The notes: generated by a model not told the origin, from the sequence alone. Shown: positions 23,096 to 36,276, counted from the stretch's first letter. The stretch: 64,000 nucleotides of DNA from Przewalskia tangutica (GCA_029844215.1 CM056728.1:62225789-62289788); one strand, 5' to 3'. A program made the numbers and translations.

Positions 23096-25015
23096 TTCTT
23101 CCCTCCTTAGAAACATTCGTCCCCGAATGTTCTTAGTCGGTTGCCAAGATCTACAAACTCCGGCATAATCTCTATACTATGCCTAACAGTCAAAACTACA
23201 CAAGACCAATGATGCCACACATGGCCACCTCATAACACACGTGAACATAATAATGGACCTTCCGTCCGTGGTCCCTTCTCACAAAACTCGAAGGTTACAG
23301 TCTTCCCAAACACGGGATCCCTAGAGGTTCCTCTCTTCCCTTACTTGTCATACATTCTCGTACTTTCAAACTCATCTAGTACACGCATAAAATCTCAAAT
23401 TTTGTTTCGTTTCCCCAACTCGAGTTACTAACCAACTTGGCCATTATGCTACTTGAATTTCCGCTAAGGCTCTTCTCGGTCCTTAAGACCTAGTTCGTGA
23501 ACGATCCACGAACTCGCATAACGATCAACTAGACTTGGGCCTAGCACCTCGTGACCCTATCAAATAATGGACCATTTCTAATCGACATCACCCCATTCCA
23601 TACTATCGGGCCATGGTGACGAAATGAGTCTATAACCCGACTCAACACACTTAACTTTTCATTCTTAGTCCAAATAAATCTCTCTTATCTCAAGGTACTT
23701 CTCACCCTATCCTCCCATTCACTAGAGGTTTGACACATAAGCCAAAGTATTTCTATCAGACATCCTTCCCTATCGGCCTCACATCGTTACTGGCACTACT
23801 ACTTGTGAACTCTACACAACTATAGTCTCGGTTCACTTATCATTCTTGTCAACATTCTTAACTTTTCACTTTACTAATCAAAGTATCCCTACTGGGTACT
23901 ATCACTTACAATCGCTAGCAATAAAGGGAAAACATATCCTCTAGGCAAAAATCTGAATCCAACACGCACGCATGATTCAAAAGAATCGAAATATACCAGA
24001 ACCCCGCGTGTCGCCTCACGATCCCGCCCAAGAGTCACGTCATCTCGCGGTTCAAGGACCGCGAACTATAAACTCCACTCGACCTCCACCACGGTGGCTA
24101 ACATCCAACACCGCCTCGGGAACGCATACCGCGAGGAAAGGGAATCAACCATCGCTCATAGCCGAGCCACCACCTGCTCTTTCTAAAAGGACATACCCTC
24201 AGAATATGGCCCGTACGGCCACAATAATAACAAACACCTGCGCCATAACGGTATTTCCCCGAATGATGCTTACCACATCTGATACATTGAGGAATAGGTG
24301 GCCTCGACCGAGAAAATCCTCTGCTCCTCTGAGAACCTCGACCTCTGGAGCTCGGACCGGCTCCTAAATACCTTGTGGGGTCCAAACTCCCCCCTGTGAG
24401 CTGCGGGGGTATGTACTGGGTATCTTTGGGACGAATATCTCACTTGTTCCGAGGCCGCTCGTCCAAAACTCACCGAGATAACCAACCGGTCTAGCCTCTC
24501 TTACGCCGATCTCCGCTGCCTCTACCCTCTGTACACCCGTCTGCATCGCCGAATAACCTCCCGCTGATGAAATCAGAGTAATCGCTATCTTGGTCAATAA
24601 CAGAATGGCTTCCTTTATGACCCTAAAGTCTTCCCCTAACTGAGAAACTGGAGGCTCTGGTGCTGGGGCCTCAAAACCTGGCGCAGAAGAACTCGCCGAT
24701 CATGCAAGACAACACCCAGATACCTCGGGCATAAGCCCTATCAACTCTTCGAGTCCGACTAGTAGCTCGCTACTCCTTGCCCTTTTGGGCGTTGCCGTTC
24801 TCCTCGAGGCATAATCAGAACACAACAATACGTCGAGAGGAATTATCTTACTAACACAACTCTATGGCACGATCTTAGAGTGAGAAGAATAGAAACCAAC
24901 TCCTAAATGTCCTGTAGCCTCCTGTTTATGGGTGTGGCGCGCAACACACCGATAATCAAGACTCTACTAGACACGGTGCGTAGACATTCCGAGGTCCGAT
25001 CGCCTGATACCACTC
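23096..25015 (-). mobile_element. Internal region 2 of array A
   Basis: 1.92 kb, same order of parts as region 1. The primer-binding site is degenerate (25002-25012, TGGTATCAGGC). Several GC-rich stretches are shorter than in region 4, for example around 23515-23620. Confidence 0.87.
23977..24812 (-). pseudogene. gag remnant, internal region 2
   Basis: The start codon is at 24810-24812. The frame is broken several times; the zinc-knuckle segment (24098-24385) remains open, but with the knuckle reading C-G-R-T-G-H instead of C-G-R-P-G-H, and downstream codons are lost. Not functional as written. Confidence 0.8.
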
Positions 25016-28000
25016 TATCACGCCCGAACCTCAAGCTCAGGATCGTGCCCTACCTGGGCACCCTTCTACCTTAACAACTAAGCAAACAGCGGAATTTAAA
25101 TAACACCTCTTTTTTTTTAAAACCAACGTACGTGCAACGCAGTACAAGCGCCGCCATAATATATATAAACAAAAGACACTACACTGCATACGAGTCCAAT
25201 CCTACATATGAATACTGCATATCTAAGAGTTATATCAATTATGACGGACAAGGCCCCGCTGCATCCATAATCAGATAAAAGCACATCGAAAGAACTTATA
25301 CCAAAAAGATAAACTCCCGAATCAAGGAGCTATCCAAAACTCGAGCGGTCCTACACTGCCGATCACCAAATCACAGTACCTAAACTGCGGCATGAACGCA
25401 GCCCCGAAGGAGGTCAAGAAGAATGTACCAAGTATGTGAAATGAAATCTGTAATGAAATCATAGCGATCTAAGCAAAGCAGAGACATGTATGATAGCCAA
25501 CCTACAAGACACAACACATAAGCCACAACAAGTCGTGACGCATGCCTCAAGTCATTTCTAAAATATAGCCATGGGTCTCACGCCATAATATCAATCATGC
25601 CCGTGGAATCCTTCCTCACCGCCAGCCCATGATATAGTATAACACCAATAGGCATACATGAACACCAAGTCCCACTGTGTCCTAAAATCAGACGCCCAAA
25701 GAGAAAACGAGCAGTGGTAAGCAGTGGGTATAATGTCTTGGGGTTTACCCTCACTTATACTCTTACCGGAGAAGGTGGTAAAGCATCTGGGGTTTACCTC
25801 ACTTATACTCTTACCCTATCTCAACCGGCCATCAAACAAAACAAGCAGGGGTATAATGTCTTGGGGTTTACCCTCACTTATACTCTTACTCGAGAAGGTG
25901 GTAAAGCATCTTGGGGTTTACCTCACTTATACTCTTACCCTATCTCAACCGTCCACAAACAAAACATAGGCACTACCATGTCTTCTATAAAAATCCGGAA
26001 TTTAACCTAAGTACTACAAATAACTAAGCATACCCGTGGAATCCCACATCACCGCTGCAGACAAGAACTTACAACAAGACACCGCTTCTCCAACCGAGAG
26101 TCGCGCAACTTATTAAAACATAATCCTTGCACTCAAAGGCTATCGCCGTATGCATAGGCAGTTCTCAATTAATCAAGCCAAAGTACTTATCAAGGCACAC
26201 ATAGAATAAATTCTCATTTAACAAGCCAAAGTACTTATCAAGGCACAAATAGAATAATTCTCATTTAACAAGCCAAAGTACTTATCAAGGCACAAATAGA
26301 ATAATTCTCATTTAACAAGCCAAAGTACTTATCGAGGCACAAATAGAATAATTCTCATTTAACAAGCCAAAGTACTACGTACGTGCATTCTTTTCAAAAG
26401 ACTCCTTTTTTATGTAAAATCCCAAGATACTAACACCCGTAGTATCAAGGTGTGTCTATTTTTCAAAGTAAGTTACTACACTTTTAGAAAACTCATTTCA
26501 AAGCTTGAAATCAAGTAACTTCAAATTTTCACAATCTAGGCAACTTATGCCCAATAATCAAAATAGACAACTTTCTTATCCTTCCATAAAGCCGTTATAA
26601 CCAACTTCCCATAAAGCCGTTATAACCCTTTATGGTTTTAGACAATTTCATTCTTTTTATAACCAAGAGATTTATACTATTAAAACCAAGTATCACATGC
26701 TTTATATATCAAGTTCTCAACTTTCAAAATACTACAAGTCTCTTATATTTAGAAAACAAGTTTCTTCTACTTTTAAACCTCAAGCAACTCACACCTTTTA
26801 AAACAAGCTACTTCTCTTAAATCACGTCATTTATCCTTTTTTAAAACAATTAAGCAAATCACTCCTTTGACTCCCCTAAAGTCATTATAATGACCCTTAG
26901 GTTTTGGAACTAAGGCACTAGCCAAAAGATTTGGAAACCACTTCCTTTTCCAGACTATGTACTTTAAGCAAAATACTTTCACTCTTAAGAATCCAAACTC
27001 CATTAAGGCAATGGATTATACAACTTACAATTTAAACATCAAAGTACAATCAAGGAAGTACATAGAACAAATTCTATACTAGGCAATCCAAGTACAACCA
27101 AGGAATGGATCATTTAAGGAGTAGGACATACTTTCTTTATCTTAAGGAATCATGCTAGAAGAGGAGATAGTTCACATACCTTTCGCTAAATCCACAAGCT
27201 GCCGAATACGCCGACGTAGAAGTGTCAACCTATAATGGTCACAACAAGACTATCAACTTCTAGTCTCTAACGAGAATAATACTAAGTACACTGCCTCTAA
27301 TTCTACGGAAAATCGGCAAAGACTTCCTTTGTTTCTACTCACTTTGCCACCTTTTTCAAGGCCGAATACAATAACCAACACGCCACATTTAAGGCTCAAA
27401 ACAACAACCAAATAAAGGGGATTACACGCCTTACAATACGTGTAAGATTCCGCCCCACAATTCGTACCAAGTAGTTAATACTTCACTAGCCATTCTCGGC
27501 CAACAATAACACAACACAAGTCTTTTCCAACCCTTTTTCAAATTCCAAGTTCTAAGGTCTAACATGTTATATAGTTATAAATAACTTCAACAACTACAAT
27601 TTCTTCTTTATACAACATACGTGATTTACTTAAACGAATAATCAACTTGAATTGTAGTCTTAAGGCTAACATGCTAGTTTTCTGATTAGGTTCCAATAGC
27701 CAATATAATTATCAAACTTCATACTAAACATCTCATGCTTGCTAATATCCATAGCTACCACAATAAGTAAATCTTAAATGCTAAAACGACAAAATTTATA
27801 CCTTTATAAGCCCTTAAAATTTCCAAGATTCAAAGTCGCGCCTTAGCAATTCTTAGCTCCTTTCCTTATGTTCCAATCCGCTTATTGAAGCCCTTAAGTT
27901 CACCACCAACTTCTCTTCCATTTCCAATCAAAACCTAGAAAAGCAACTAGGTTTTCACTCATGACTAACACGAAAACTCTCTCTTTCCGGGATTTTTCTA

Positions 28001-28646
28001 TTGAGATATCCTTACAACACTCTTAGGAACCTTGGGTTAAAGTCTTGTGGCTAATGGATCAAAATTACAAAATTTTCTTGTGTGAGCAAGACCAAACCCG
28101 AGAGCTTCTTCTCTTGGCACTAAGTGTTCTAATTTTTCTAAGTGTAAATGAGCTAGTCTTGCACTAGTAGTGTTTATAAAACACAATGGAGGGCTTGTAT
28201 TATCACAAATGAGGCTAGGATGAATTTCACTGATTAAGCCATGTGACAAGTTGACAAGTCAACAATGTCACGCTGCAAGACTTATCTTCCAAGATGGTCA
28301 ATGACCATTTTACCTCCCTCTAATTCGACCAAGACCATAAGTGGGGTGCCACGTGTCGCCTCTCATTCGTCCATAAATTCAGAACCTCGTGGGCCCCACA
28401 AAATGTAAAATTCTTCTGGGCCCCACGTGACCAAATCCGTGAAAAATAAATTTCCATAGTGTTAACAAGTTCCATATTCCTCAAATAATGCATTTTGAGA
28501 ATCCAATTCTCAACAACGAACATTTTTCCTTACCGACGTTTCTAAGATTTTCCGTTTAAAAACAATTATTCCTTTCGTATCAATTTCCAAGTCTTGTTTC
28601 CTTTCGTACATTCTCTTTTACATGTCCCGGACTTACTGGTGTAACA
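25016..28646 (-). mobile_element. LTR A3
   Basis: 3.63 kb, sharing the A2-type 3' end ('aacctcaagctcaggatcg'). The 5' end is somewhat worn: TGTTACACCAGTAAGTCC instead of TGTTACACCCCGTAAGTCC. Two dimer repeats and the 47-bp repeats are present. The promoter-side region 28230-28560 has more short deletions than in A4-A7. Confidence 0.88.
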
Positions 28647-30543
28647 TTCTTCCTCCTTAGAAACATTCGCCCCGAATGTTCTTAGTCTTGCCAAGATCTA
28701 CAAACTCCGCATAATCTCTATACTATGCCTAATACCAAAATCGCACAAGACCAACGATGCCACACACGGCCACCTCATAACACACGTGAACATAATAATG
28801 GACCTTCCGTCCGTGGTCCCTTCTCACAAAACTCAAGGTTACTGATCTTCCCAAACACGGATCCTTAGAGGTTCCTTTCTTTCCTTACTTGTCATACTTT
28901 CTCATACTTTCAAACTCATCTAGTACACGCACAAAATCTCAAATTTTGTTTCTGCTCTCAACTTCGAGTTACTAACCAACTTGGCCATTATGCTACTTGA
29001 ATTTCCGCTAAGGCTCTTTTCGGTCCTTAAGACCTAGTTCCGGTGGAACGCATCCACGAACTCGTACAACGATCAACTAGACTTGGGCCTAGCACCCTCG
29101 TGACCCTATCACATAGCGGGACCATTTCTAACTGACATCACCCCATTCCATACTATCGGCTGACCCGAAATGAGTCTATAACCCGACTCAGCGTCACACT
29201 TAACTTTTCATTCTTAGTCTGAAATAAATCTCTCTCTTATCTCAAGGTACTTCTCACCCTATCCTCCCATTCACTAGAGGTTTGACACATAAGCCAAAGT
29301 ATTTCTATCAGACATCCTTCCCTATCGGCCTCACATCAAGCAGGCAATTACTACTTGTGAACTCTACACAACTATAGTCTCAGCCACTTATCATTCTTGT
29401 CAACATTCTTAACTTTTCACTTTACTAATCAAAGTATCCCTACCTCTGGGGTACTATCACTTACAACTGCTAGCAATAAAGGGAAAACATATCCTCTAGG
29501 GCAAAAATCTGAATCCAACAATGCACGCATGATTCAAAAGAATCGCAATATACATGTAACCCCGTGCGGTGTCGCCCCGATCTCGCCCAGAGTCACGTCA
29601 TCTCGCGGTCAAGGACCGCCGTAACTATAAACTCCACTCGACCTCCACCACTACCGCTAACATCCAACACCGCCTCGGGAACGCACACCGCGAGGAAAGG
29701 GAATCAACCATCGCCTCATAGGTCGAGCCACCACCGGTGCTCTTTCTAAAAGGACATACCCTCAGAATATGGCCCGGACGGCCACAATAATAACAAACAC
29801 CTGCGCCATAACGGTATTTCCCCGAATGATGCTTACCACATCTGATACATTGAGGAATAGGTGGCCTCGACCGAGAAAATCCTCTGCTCCTCTGAGAACC
29901 TCGACCTCTGGAGCTCGGACCGGCCCTAAATACCTGGGTCCAAACTCCCACCGTGAGCCGCGGTATGTCTTGGGTATCTGGGACGAATATCTCACTTGCC
30001 GAGTCCGCTCGCCCAAAACTCACCGAGATAACCAACCGGCCTAGCCTCTTACGCCGATCTCCGTTGCCTCTACCCTCTGTACACTGCTCAGAATGGCCGA
30101 ATAACCTTCTCGATGAAATCAGTAACCGCTATCTTGGTCAATAACATAATGGGTTCATTTATGACCCTAAAGTCTTCCCCTAATCGAGAAATCGAGGCTC
30201 GTGTCGGGCCTCAAAACTCGGGCGCAAGAACTCGCCGATCGCGACAACACCAGATACAGGCATAAGCCCTATCAACTCTCTCGAGTCGACTAGTAGCTCT
30301 CGCTACTCTTTGCCCTTCTCAAGGGCCGCTTCTCTCGAGGCATAATCAGAACACAACAATACGTCAGAGGAATTATCTTACTAACACGGCTCTATGGCAC
30401 GATCTTAGAGTGAGAAGAATAGAAACCAACTCCTAAATGTCCCGTAGCCTCCTGTTTATGGGTGTGGCGCGCAACACACCGATAATCAAGACTCTACTAG
30501 ACACGGCCTCAGACATTCCGAGGACCGATCGCTGATACCACTT
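28647..30543 (-). mobile_element. Internal region 3 of array A
   Basis: 1.90 kb, the shortest internal region. The polypurine tract is AAGGAGGAAGAA (28647-28658); the primer-binding site is TGGTATCAGC (30531-30540), two bases short. It abuts the 28-base stub of LTR A4 that precedes element B. Confidence 0.86.
29534..30343 (-). pseudogene. gag remnant, internal region 3
   Basis: The start codon is at 30341-30343. The N-terminal part is heavily frameshifted; the zinc knuckle and preceding arginine-rich tract survive in the 29625-30035 frame. Many CTG/CAG positions of the intact copy appear here as TCG/CGA, for example at 30181-30200. Confidence 0.8.
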
Positions 30544-30571
30544 TATCACGCCCAACCCTGCCCGTGGATCG
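30544..30571 (-). mobile_element. LTR A4, 3' terminal stub left of element B
   Basis: These 28 bases begin TATCACGCCC and match the ends of A5 and A7 ('cgtggatcgtg'). The rest of this LTR continues right of element B at about 39834. Confidence 0.85.
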
Positions 30572-31236
30572 TGTTATACCGTAAAGGTGGTATGTATGTG
30601 AGACGCACGCACGAGTACGGCAGAAATTTTGAAAAGAAAGAAAGATGTGAGTTTTCACGGAAAAGTTTCGGTTATTTGTGAAGAAAAAGGTTCGTTAATG
30701 GGAATTGGATTCCCAAATTTGGTATTTGGACTTCATAGATTATATTAGAATTTTGAGATTTTATTTTCTAAATGGTCACGTGGCCCACGGAGAAATTTAC
30801 TGATTTTGTGGAGCCCGCTTTGTTTTTGAGATTTAGATTTTGGATATTTTCTAAGACGAAATATTCGGCGACCGGGGCGACACGTGTCACCCCACGTGGC
30901 ACCTGGCCGAAATATTTATTGTGCACAACACCCGACAGAGTCGTTTTTCGACGAAACGCTTTACTAAGCTACGAAGGAAAATTCGGCTATGTCATTTAGT
31001 ATTTTTGCGAATTTTTCCGAGAGACGGAACGTTGGACCAACGAGGGCAACACTTGGCACCCTCTCGTTGGTGGACTTGAAGGCCTAGGCCGAATTGATGG
31101 GCAAGTTGTGGTAGATATTTGTGTAGATATTTGTGAGGATTTGTGGAGTAGGGTTAGGGTGCACTTGGCTTGATCTTGCCTTACACTTGTGTAGCACTTG
31201 GCTAGATCTTGGCCATTGGTTGGCCTTTGGCTTTGC

Positions 31237-31244
31237 TATAAATA
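31237..31244 (+). promoter_or_regulatory. TATA box of the element B 5' LTR
   Basis: TATAAATA is followed by a C-rich stretch and 'cttattcattcactcc', a plausible transcription start context. The same site in the 3' LTR is 36942-36949. It is the best core promoter motif in the window. Confidence 0.65.
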
Positions 31245-33090
31245 CCCTCCTTGTGAAGACTTATTCATTCACTCCTCACTTTGTCTAAGTCTTGAAATCC
31301 CTCCTCTCCCTTTGTTGCTCTCGTCCAACTCCCTTCTCCCTTAGAAAGAGGCCCTGGCCGAGAACACCCTCCCCTAGCCTAGTTGTGCTAGCCGAGCCTA
31401 CCCCCTTGGTAGAAAGTTGTCTTCCAAGTATTGTTATAATGCCCAAAATACCTTAGCCTTGTACCTTGTAGTATTCCAAAGATACCTCTTTACGTAGTCA
31501 GGAATACTACCTTTTGTCCTTTAGTCTCAAACCGAAACCCTAAGGAAATCTTCATAGTTGGTTGAAGTATGTGAGTAGAAGTTGGTTAGAACTTCTAAGG
31601 GTTGTTTGGAGTGGTTTGAGCGCGTGGAGTGGAGCTAAACCTTGCTCGGGAGCGACATTAAACTCGGATAATTTTGGGCTTATCGAGGTAATTATCTTGT
31701 CCTCTATTGTAATTGGAAATTACATGTTTGTTAGAGTATATAGTTGAAGTATACTATATATGGAACTATACTTAGTATTCGCAATGTCTTTTGACTTAAG
31801 CTGAAGAATAAAGAATCGAATCGAATCAGATTTACATAGGATCAGATTGCGGTAGACTTGTGTAAGACATCGAGTAGAATTGTACACGTCCGGTAGACGT
31901 GTAAACCCCACCCTTGGTTGGCTTGGTAGCCTCGATAGAGAGGAGATTTACGCTGTCATGTGGAGGTGTCACTAATTTTCTATAGAAAGATAGAAACTTG
32001 TGTTTGGGGTTAATAGACGTTTGTGACCTTTATAGGTGAAAGTACTAAGAGTAGCGTATTCTACTCGAGGAGTGGAAAGGGCTAGTGCGTTGTAGTACTT
32101 GGAGCATTTTGCTTATTGTCGATAAATCGTCGCGAGGTATGTGAACCTCTTCCTATCTCTTCTAGCATGATATGTGTGAACTATGTAGTACGGTAGACGC
32201 ATACGTGCTAAGTGATTTGGTTGGTTTAAAACATAGGTGTTATAATAGCTTTATGGGAAGTTAGTTATAACGACCTTATGTAGTGAAAATGGTTTATGAT
32301 GTTAGAAGTTAAGAGACTTGATCTTATAAGATAAGAGACTTAACTTATTTGTTTTAATGTGAATGTTGTGTGAAACCTCATTCGTGAGTAATGAGTACTT
32401 GGTTTTTAAAGGAATAATGTTTCCGATTTGGAAATCAGAATGTATCGACAGCACCACCGCAGCGTTAATAAAGGAAAATGTATTGAATAATGATGTGTTG
32501 TATTAAAACCCGAGAAACCTCCATCCGCATAAGCTAAGATGAGACAAAATGATATTACATTTTCTAGATCATGGTCACGTAATAAGATCGTTATAAACAA
32601 GAATAAACTACTCACATATATGACATATGTTACTCAATTGTTCTAAAAAGGAATCAAGTGATTAAGTTTGGGAACTATGAAACCATTTGAAAATAAAAGC
32701 TTGAGTAATTGAAACTAGGCAACCGAACTTAGGAAAGGAATGTTGTTACTTGATTTTGAAAAGGAAGATGGGTTGGTCATTCTAATACTACGTATCGGGT
32801 GACTTTTATAAAAGTAATGGATCTCTTTAAAAGAACTTAACGTATGTAGTACTTTGGGGTTAAAACCCGACTTTGGCATAAAATGAAAGTACTTTGAGTT
32901 GTGTGAAACTTGCCTATGCTTGTTGTTGTGAAACTTGCCTATGCTTGTGATGATAGTCTTTATTGTACAAACGTTGTGTTTACGTGTTACCGCTCTCTCG
33001 ATAGAGGTCGGTTGATCGTTGAGAACTTACTTGACGCGCTTGCGTGACGAGAAATTCCACCGCACGTTCTCGCTGATAGTATTATTGTTG

Positions 33091-33432
33091 TTAATCGCTT
33101 TGACATACCGACACGATGCGTAGCGCACGTATGCTTCCATTTTGGTTAAGGTCTTGTGGTTAATCGCTTTGGATATATCGACACGACGCGTAGCGCACGG
33201 GTATGTTTCCATTTTGATTATCGCCAGTGATTTCTTCGACATACCGACACGATGCGTAGCGCACGTATGCGTCCATTTGGAATGCTGTCTATTGTTTCCC
33301 TTTGGACATACCGACACGATGCGTAGCGCACGTATCGTCCATTTGGAATGTTGTCTTATTGTTTCTTTGGACATACCGACACGACGCGTAGCGCACGGGT
33401 ATGCTTCCATTTGGATTCTTGTCTTGTTGTTG
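33091..33432. repeat. 65-bp tandem repeats in the B 5' LTR
   Basis: Five units of 64-70 bases share 'ggacataccgacacgatgcg' followed by 'tagcgcacg...tatg(c/t)(t/g)tccat'. The matching tract in the 3' LTR is about 38791-39142. Open frames across it (such as 33142-33573) only reflect the repeat period. Confidence 0.88.
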
Positions 33433-33709
33433 AGGTCACACGGACATGTCTACACCGGCGACTCCGGCATGCGCCATGGGACATTGGTATTATTGTTGCA
33501 TCATGGACATGTCTACACCGTCACGATTCGGGCACGCGCCATAATGCGAACTCGATTGATGTTGTGGGCGTGAGACCCATAGTTATATTGGAGTGATGAT
33601 CGTTTTATGTTGTGAATCGTAGTTTGGTATCATACATGTCTCTCGCTTTATATAGACTAGTATGATTTCATTTACTGATTGCATAGCCACATACTTGGTA
33701 CATGTTATC

Positions 33710-33738
33710 GACCTCTCGGGCCGCGTTCATGCCGCAGT
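33710..33738 (+). other. Conserved double hairpin, B 5' LTR
   Basis: A shortened form of the motif in D and F: CCTCTCGGG stem followed by CGCGTTCATGCCGCAG. The 3' LTR copy at 39429-39458 is fuller, with CCTCTTCGGG and CTGCGTTCATGCCGCAG. Confidence 0.55.
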
Positions 33739-34100
33739 AGGTACATCGCCGTGGATCCTCGCCATAGGATCACGCCAACAGATTGAAGCTCCGCTTTCTC
33801 CGAGGCTTATCTTTGCAGGTGTTCTCGAGTTGTAGGTTCTTGTACATTCGTGGTATGGGCCCCGTCCCGGTCATAGTCATCAGATATCTTAGAGGTCCGT
33901 AGTAATGCCAGCAAGTGTGGTTGTAAAAGGATTAAACTGCTCGTGTTTTATGTATATACCAAGGCAACTGCTTTTGGTTGCTTATTTATTATATCCCTTG
34001 TTAAATGACTCATGTTTTATGTTCCGCTGATTTTCTCGATGTATGATTACCAGGGTGCGCCTGTAGGCACGATGAACGCCCCGAACGGTCGTTACAAAAG

Positions 34101-34111
34101 TGGTATCGAGC
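34101..34111 (+). promoter_or_regulatory. Primer-binding site of element B
   Basis: TGGTATCGAGC, four bases after the LTR end; one base short of the canonical plant tRNA-iMet site. Confidence 0.82.
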
Positions 34112-34301
34112 GATTAATCCTCGGAAAGTGTCTACTGCACCGTGTCTAGTAGAGTCTTGATTATCGATGTGTTGTGCACCACATCTATAATCGTGAGGTC
34201 GCAGGACATTTAGGATTGGTTTCCATTCTTCTCATTCCGAGATCGTGCCTTGTAGTCAGTTGTAAGTTGTACCCTCCGACGTATCTCGCTTTTTACCGAT
34301 T

Positions 34302-35500
34302 ATGCCTCCGCTAAGGCAACCAGAGCCCGAAGGGCAAGGCACCGAGGGTGCTAGTGAGATACTGAGGAGTACGAGGCGCAGCCCGCATAAGACGAGGTCA
34401 GGCTTCAGACGGCGGTTTCGCGACGCCGCCAAAGACCAAAGAGTTTAGAGCCGCAGCGATGGGCGATGAGACTACAAGACGAGCCTCCACCCCACACCGA
34501 GCAGGGAGATGGGTCACGCGAGATGGCGATTATTGGCCGTGGTCAGGCTGATATGGCGACAGCCGGACGCAGCAGCCTTGCCCAGAGCACCAGCCGTTCA
34601 CCCCGAGCGAGATAGTTTGAGGCTACGGACTTTACGAGTTGTAGCCCGCCAGAGTTTTATGGGTCGAGGCACGAGGATGATCCGCAGGAGTTCATCCGCA
34701 GCTACATGATCACGCGGTGATCAAGGCTTGTAAACCGAGTCTGCGACCTTTGGTTCGCATCGGCCGCGTGATACCGCCGTCGATTGGTTTGATTCATGGA
34801 GCTTTCCGGGAGAGCATGCACTCCAGCAGTATGGGATGAGTTTTCGGGGCTTTCTCACGCACTTCTTGCCTCCGCAGATGGCGAGGGCACGCCGGCAGAT
34901 TTTTGTTACTAAGAGCAGAGGCGCACCGTCCGTGAGTACAATGTCGAGTTCGATTCTTTGCTCGATATGTCCCTCGCGCTTAGTTGCGAATATGGAGGAT
35001 AGGTGCATCGCCACGCCACCGCTTGATGATTATATGGCGAATCTTGTGCGGTGTTTCTTCACCGGCATGGACATTGCCCGCACGCTCATGCACCAGATGC
35101 GAGGCACGGAGGGTCGACGGAATGACTGGATCGCCAGAAGAGGCCAGACGGCAGGTCCTTTGGTGGCTTTCGAGGCGGACCGCCAAGAAGAGCTAGTTAT
35201 ATACCCCCACCGCATGCAGTAGTCCTCCACCGTCTTCGTGAGCAGTCGTGGCTCCGGGTTGATTTTCGGCAGAGCAGGGTGTTAACCACCAAGCCACCCC
35301 TACCTCGTTGTGACCATTGTGGTAGACTCCATTTTGGAGAGTGTCGTGCTAGATTGGGAGTTTGTTTTACATGCGACAGCAGGCCATTTTGCAGGAACCT
35401 GTCCACCAAGGGAAGCGCGGATGTTACGACTCACCTTCAGATCCGTGGTCGGTTCATCACCTTCATACTATGCGCACTGCAGGCGTGCCTATGATTAGAG
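34302..35500 (+). pseudogene. Degenerate gag of element B, capsid and zinc knuckle traceable
   Basis: The frame starts at ATG 34302 with MPPLRQPEPEG. After several frameshifts, a capsid signature PPEFYGSRHEDDPQEFI is readable at about 34645-34700, the hallmark start of the retrotransposon gag domain in plant Gypsy elements. Further on, CDHCGRLHFGEC and a CCHC knuckle lie at 35304-35404; the knuckle itself is crossed by a frameshift, so its GHFAGTCP half reads in another frame. Length and domain order fit a gag of ordinary architecture before decay. No protease or polymerase follows. Gag would package element RNA into cytoplasmic particles; this copy cannot do so as written. Confidence 0.82.
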
Positions 35501-36264
35501 TGGAGCGGTAGCTTCGGTATATCCTTAACCCTCTAGAGTTTTGGTATCTTTGGTTATGATGGTCTCATTATTGTGTGCTATGTACGGATAGCATTGTGAT
35601 ATGTGTGAGTTAGAATGTATGGTTAGTTGGGAGGATACGTATGGGTATGGTAAGTGTGAACCTTAGACTATGTCACGACCGAGACCTTAGGGTAAGGTCG
35701 TCTTGAGTTAAAGATTTATTTTTGACCCTTATCGAGTAGTAGTATGCGTGGGATTTATTTGTGTGATAAGTCCACGGTAGTGTGAGATGGAAGTGGTAGC
35801 TTTCATGATGTGAATTAGTAAGATTGTTTCGGATCGGGAACAAGAGTTTGGCACGGTTGGGTCGGGTTTAGGACCATTTATGGTCAAACCAGAACCCGGT
35901 TGGGGTGGGGCCAGTTCGGTGGTCCCGCCAGTGTGGTAGGGTCACGAGGGTGCTAGGCCCGAGTTTAGATGATCATCGTATGAGTTCGTGGACGCGTTCG
36001 ACGAAGCGTTCGTAAAGGCCGGAATGGCCTTAAGGAAGTTTGAGGTTAGTAAGATGACCAAGTTTGAGGTAGTGACTCCGCAGATTTTCGAACTAAGTAA
36101 TGATCAAGTATGGTACGTCCGGGAGAGTTCTAGTGTTCGAGAAGCGGTACAACGAGTAAGGGAGGAAGATAACGTGTGTTATTTCGCGCTGCCGCGCGTT
36201 GACAACTTGTTAGAGGAACTTCATCGATATCCGTCTTGAGAAGGAACATTCGACGAATGTTTCT

Positions 36265-36276
36265 GGCGAGGGAGAA
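36265..36276 (+). other. Polypurine tract of element B
   Basis: GGCGAGGGAGAA lies immediately before the 3' LTR start TGTTATACCC. Confidence 0.8.

Larger units (their letters stand above)
30572..34096 (+). mobile_element. 5' LTR of element B
   Basis: 3.5 kb. Order: CACGTGGCCCAC and CACGTGTC motifs (30778-30900), TATA box at 31237, long leader, AT-rich middle, 65-bp repeats (33091-33432), ATGGG-type hairpin near 33562, double hairpin near 33710 and LTR end. It differs from the 3' LTR mainly by single-base gaps in G/C-rich spots. Confidence 0.88.
34097..36276 (+). mobile_element. Internal region of element B
   Basis: 2.18 kb: primer-binding site, leader, gag remnant to about 35500, then about 0.75 kb without recognisable coding. 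That last part shares the 'gtcacgagggtgctaggccc' block with the A internal regions. It closes with inverted repeat AACATTCGACGAATGTT (36245-36261) and the polypurine tract. Confidence 0.86.

Noticed and set aside
33142..33573. 143-codon frame with repeated 'DIPTRRVAHG' peptides
   Set aside because: Translation of the 65-bp repeats of element B; the two LTR copies do not share the frame.
35988..36239. 83-codon frame in the B internal region
   Set aside because: The homologous block in the A internal regions does not keep the frame, so it is more likely non-coding sequence or debris of a lost pol 3' end.
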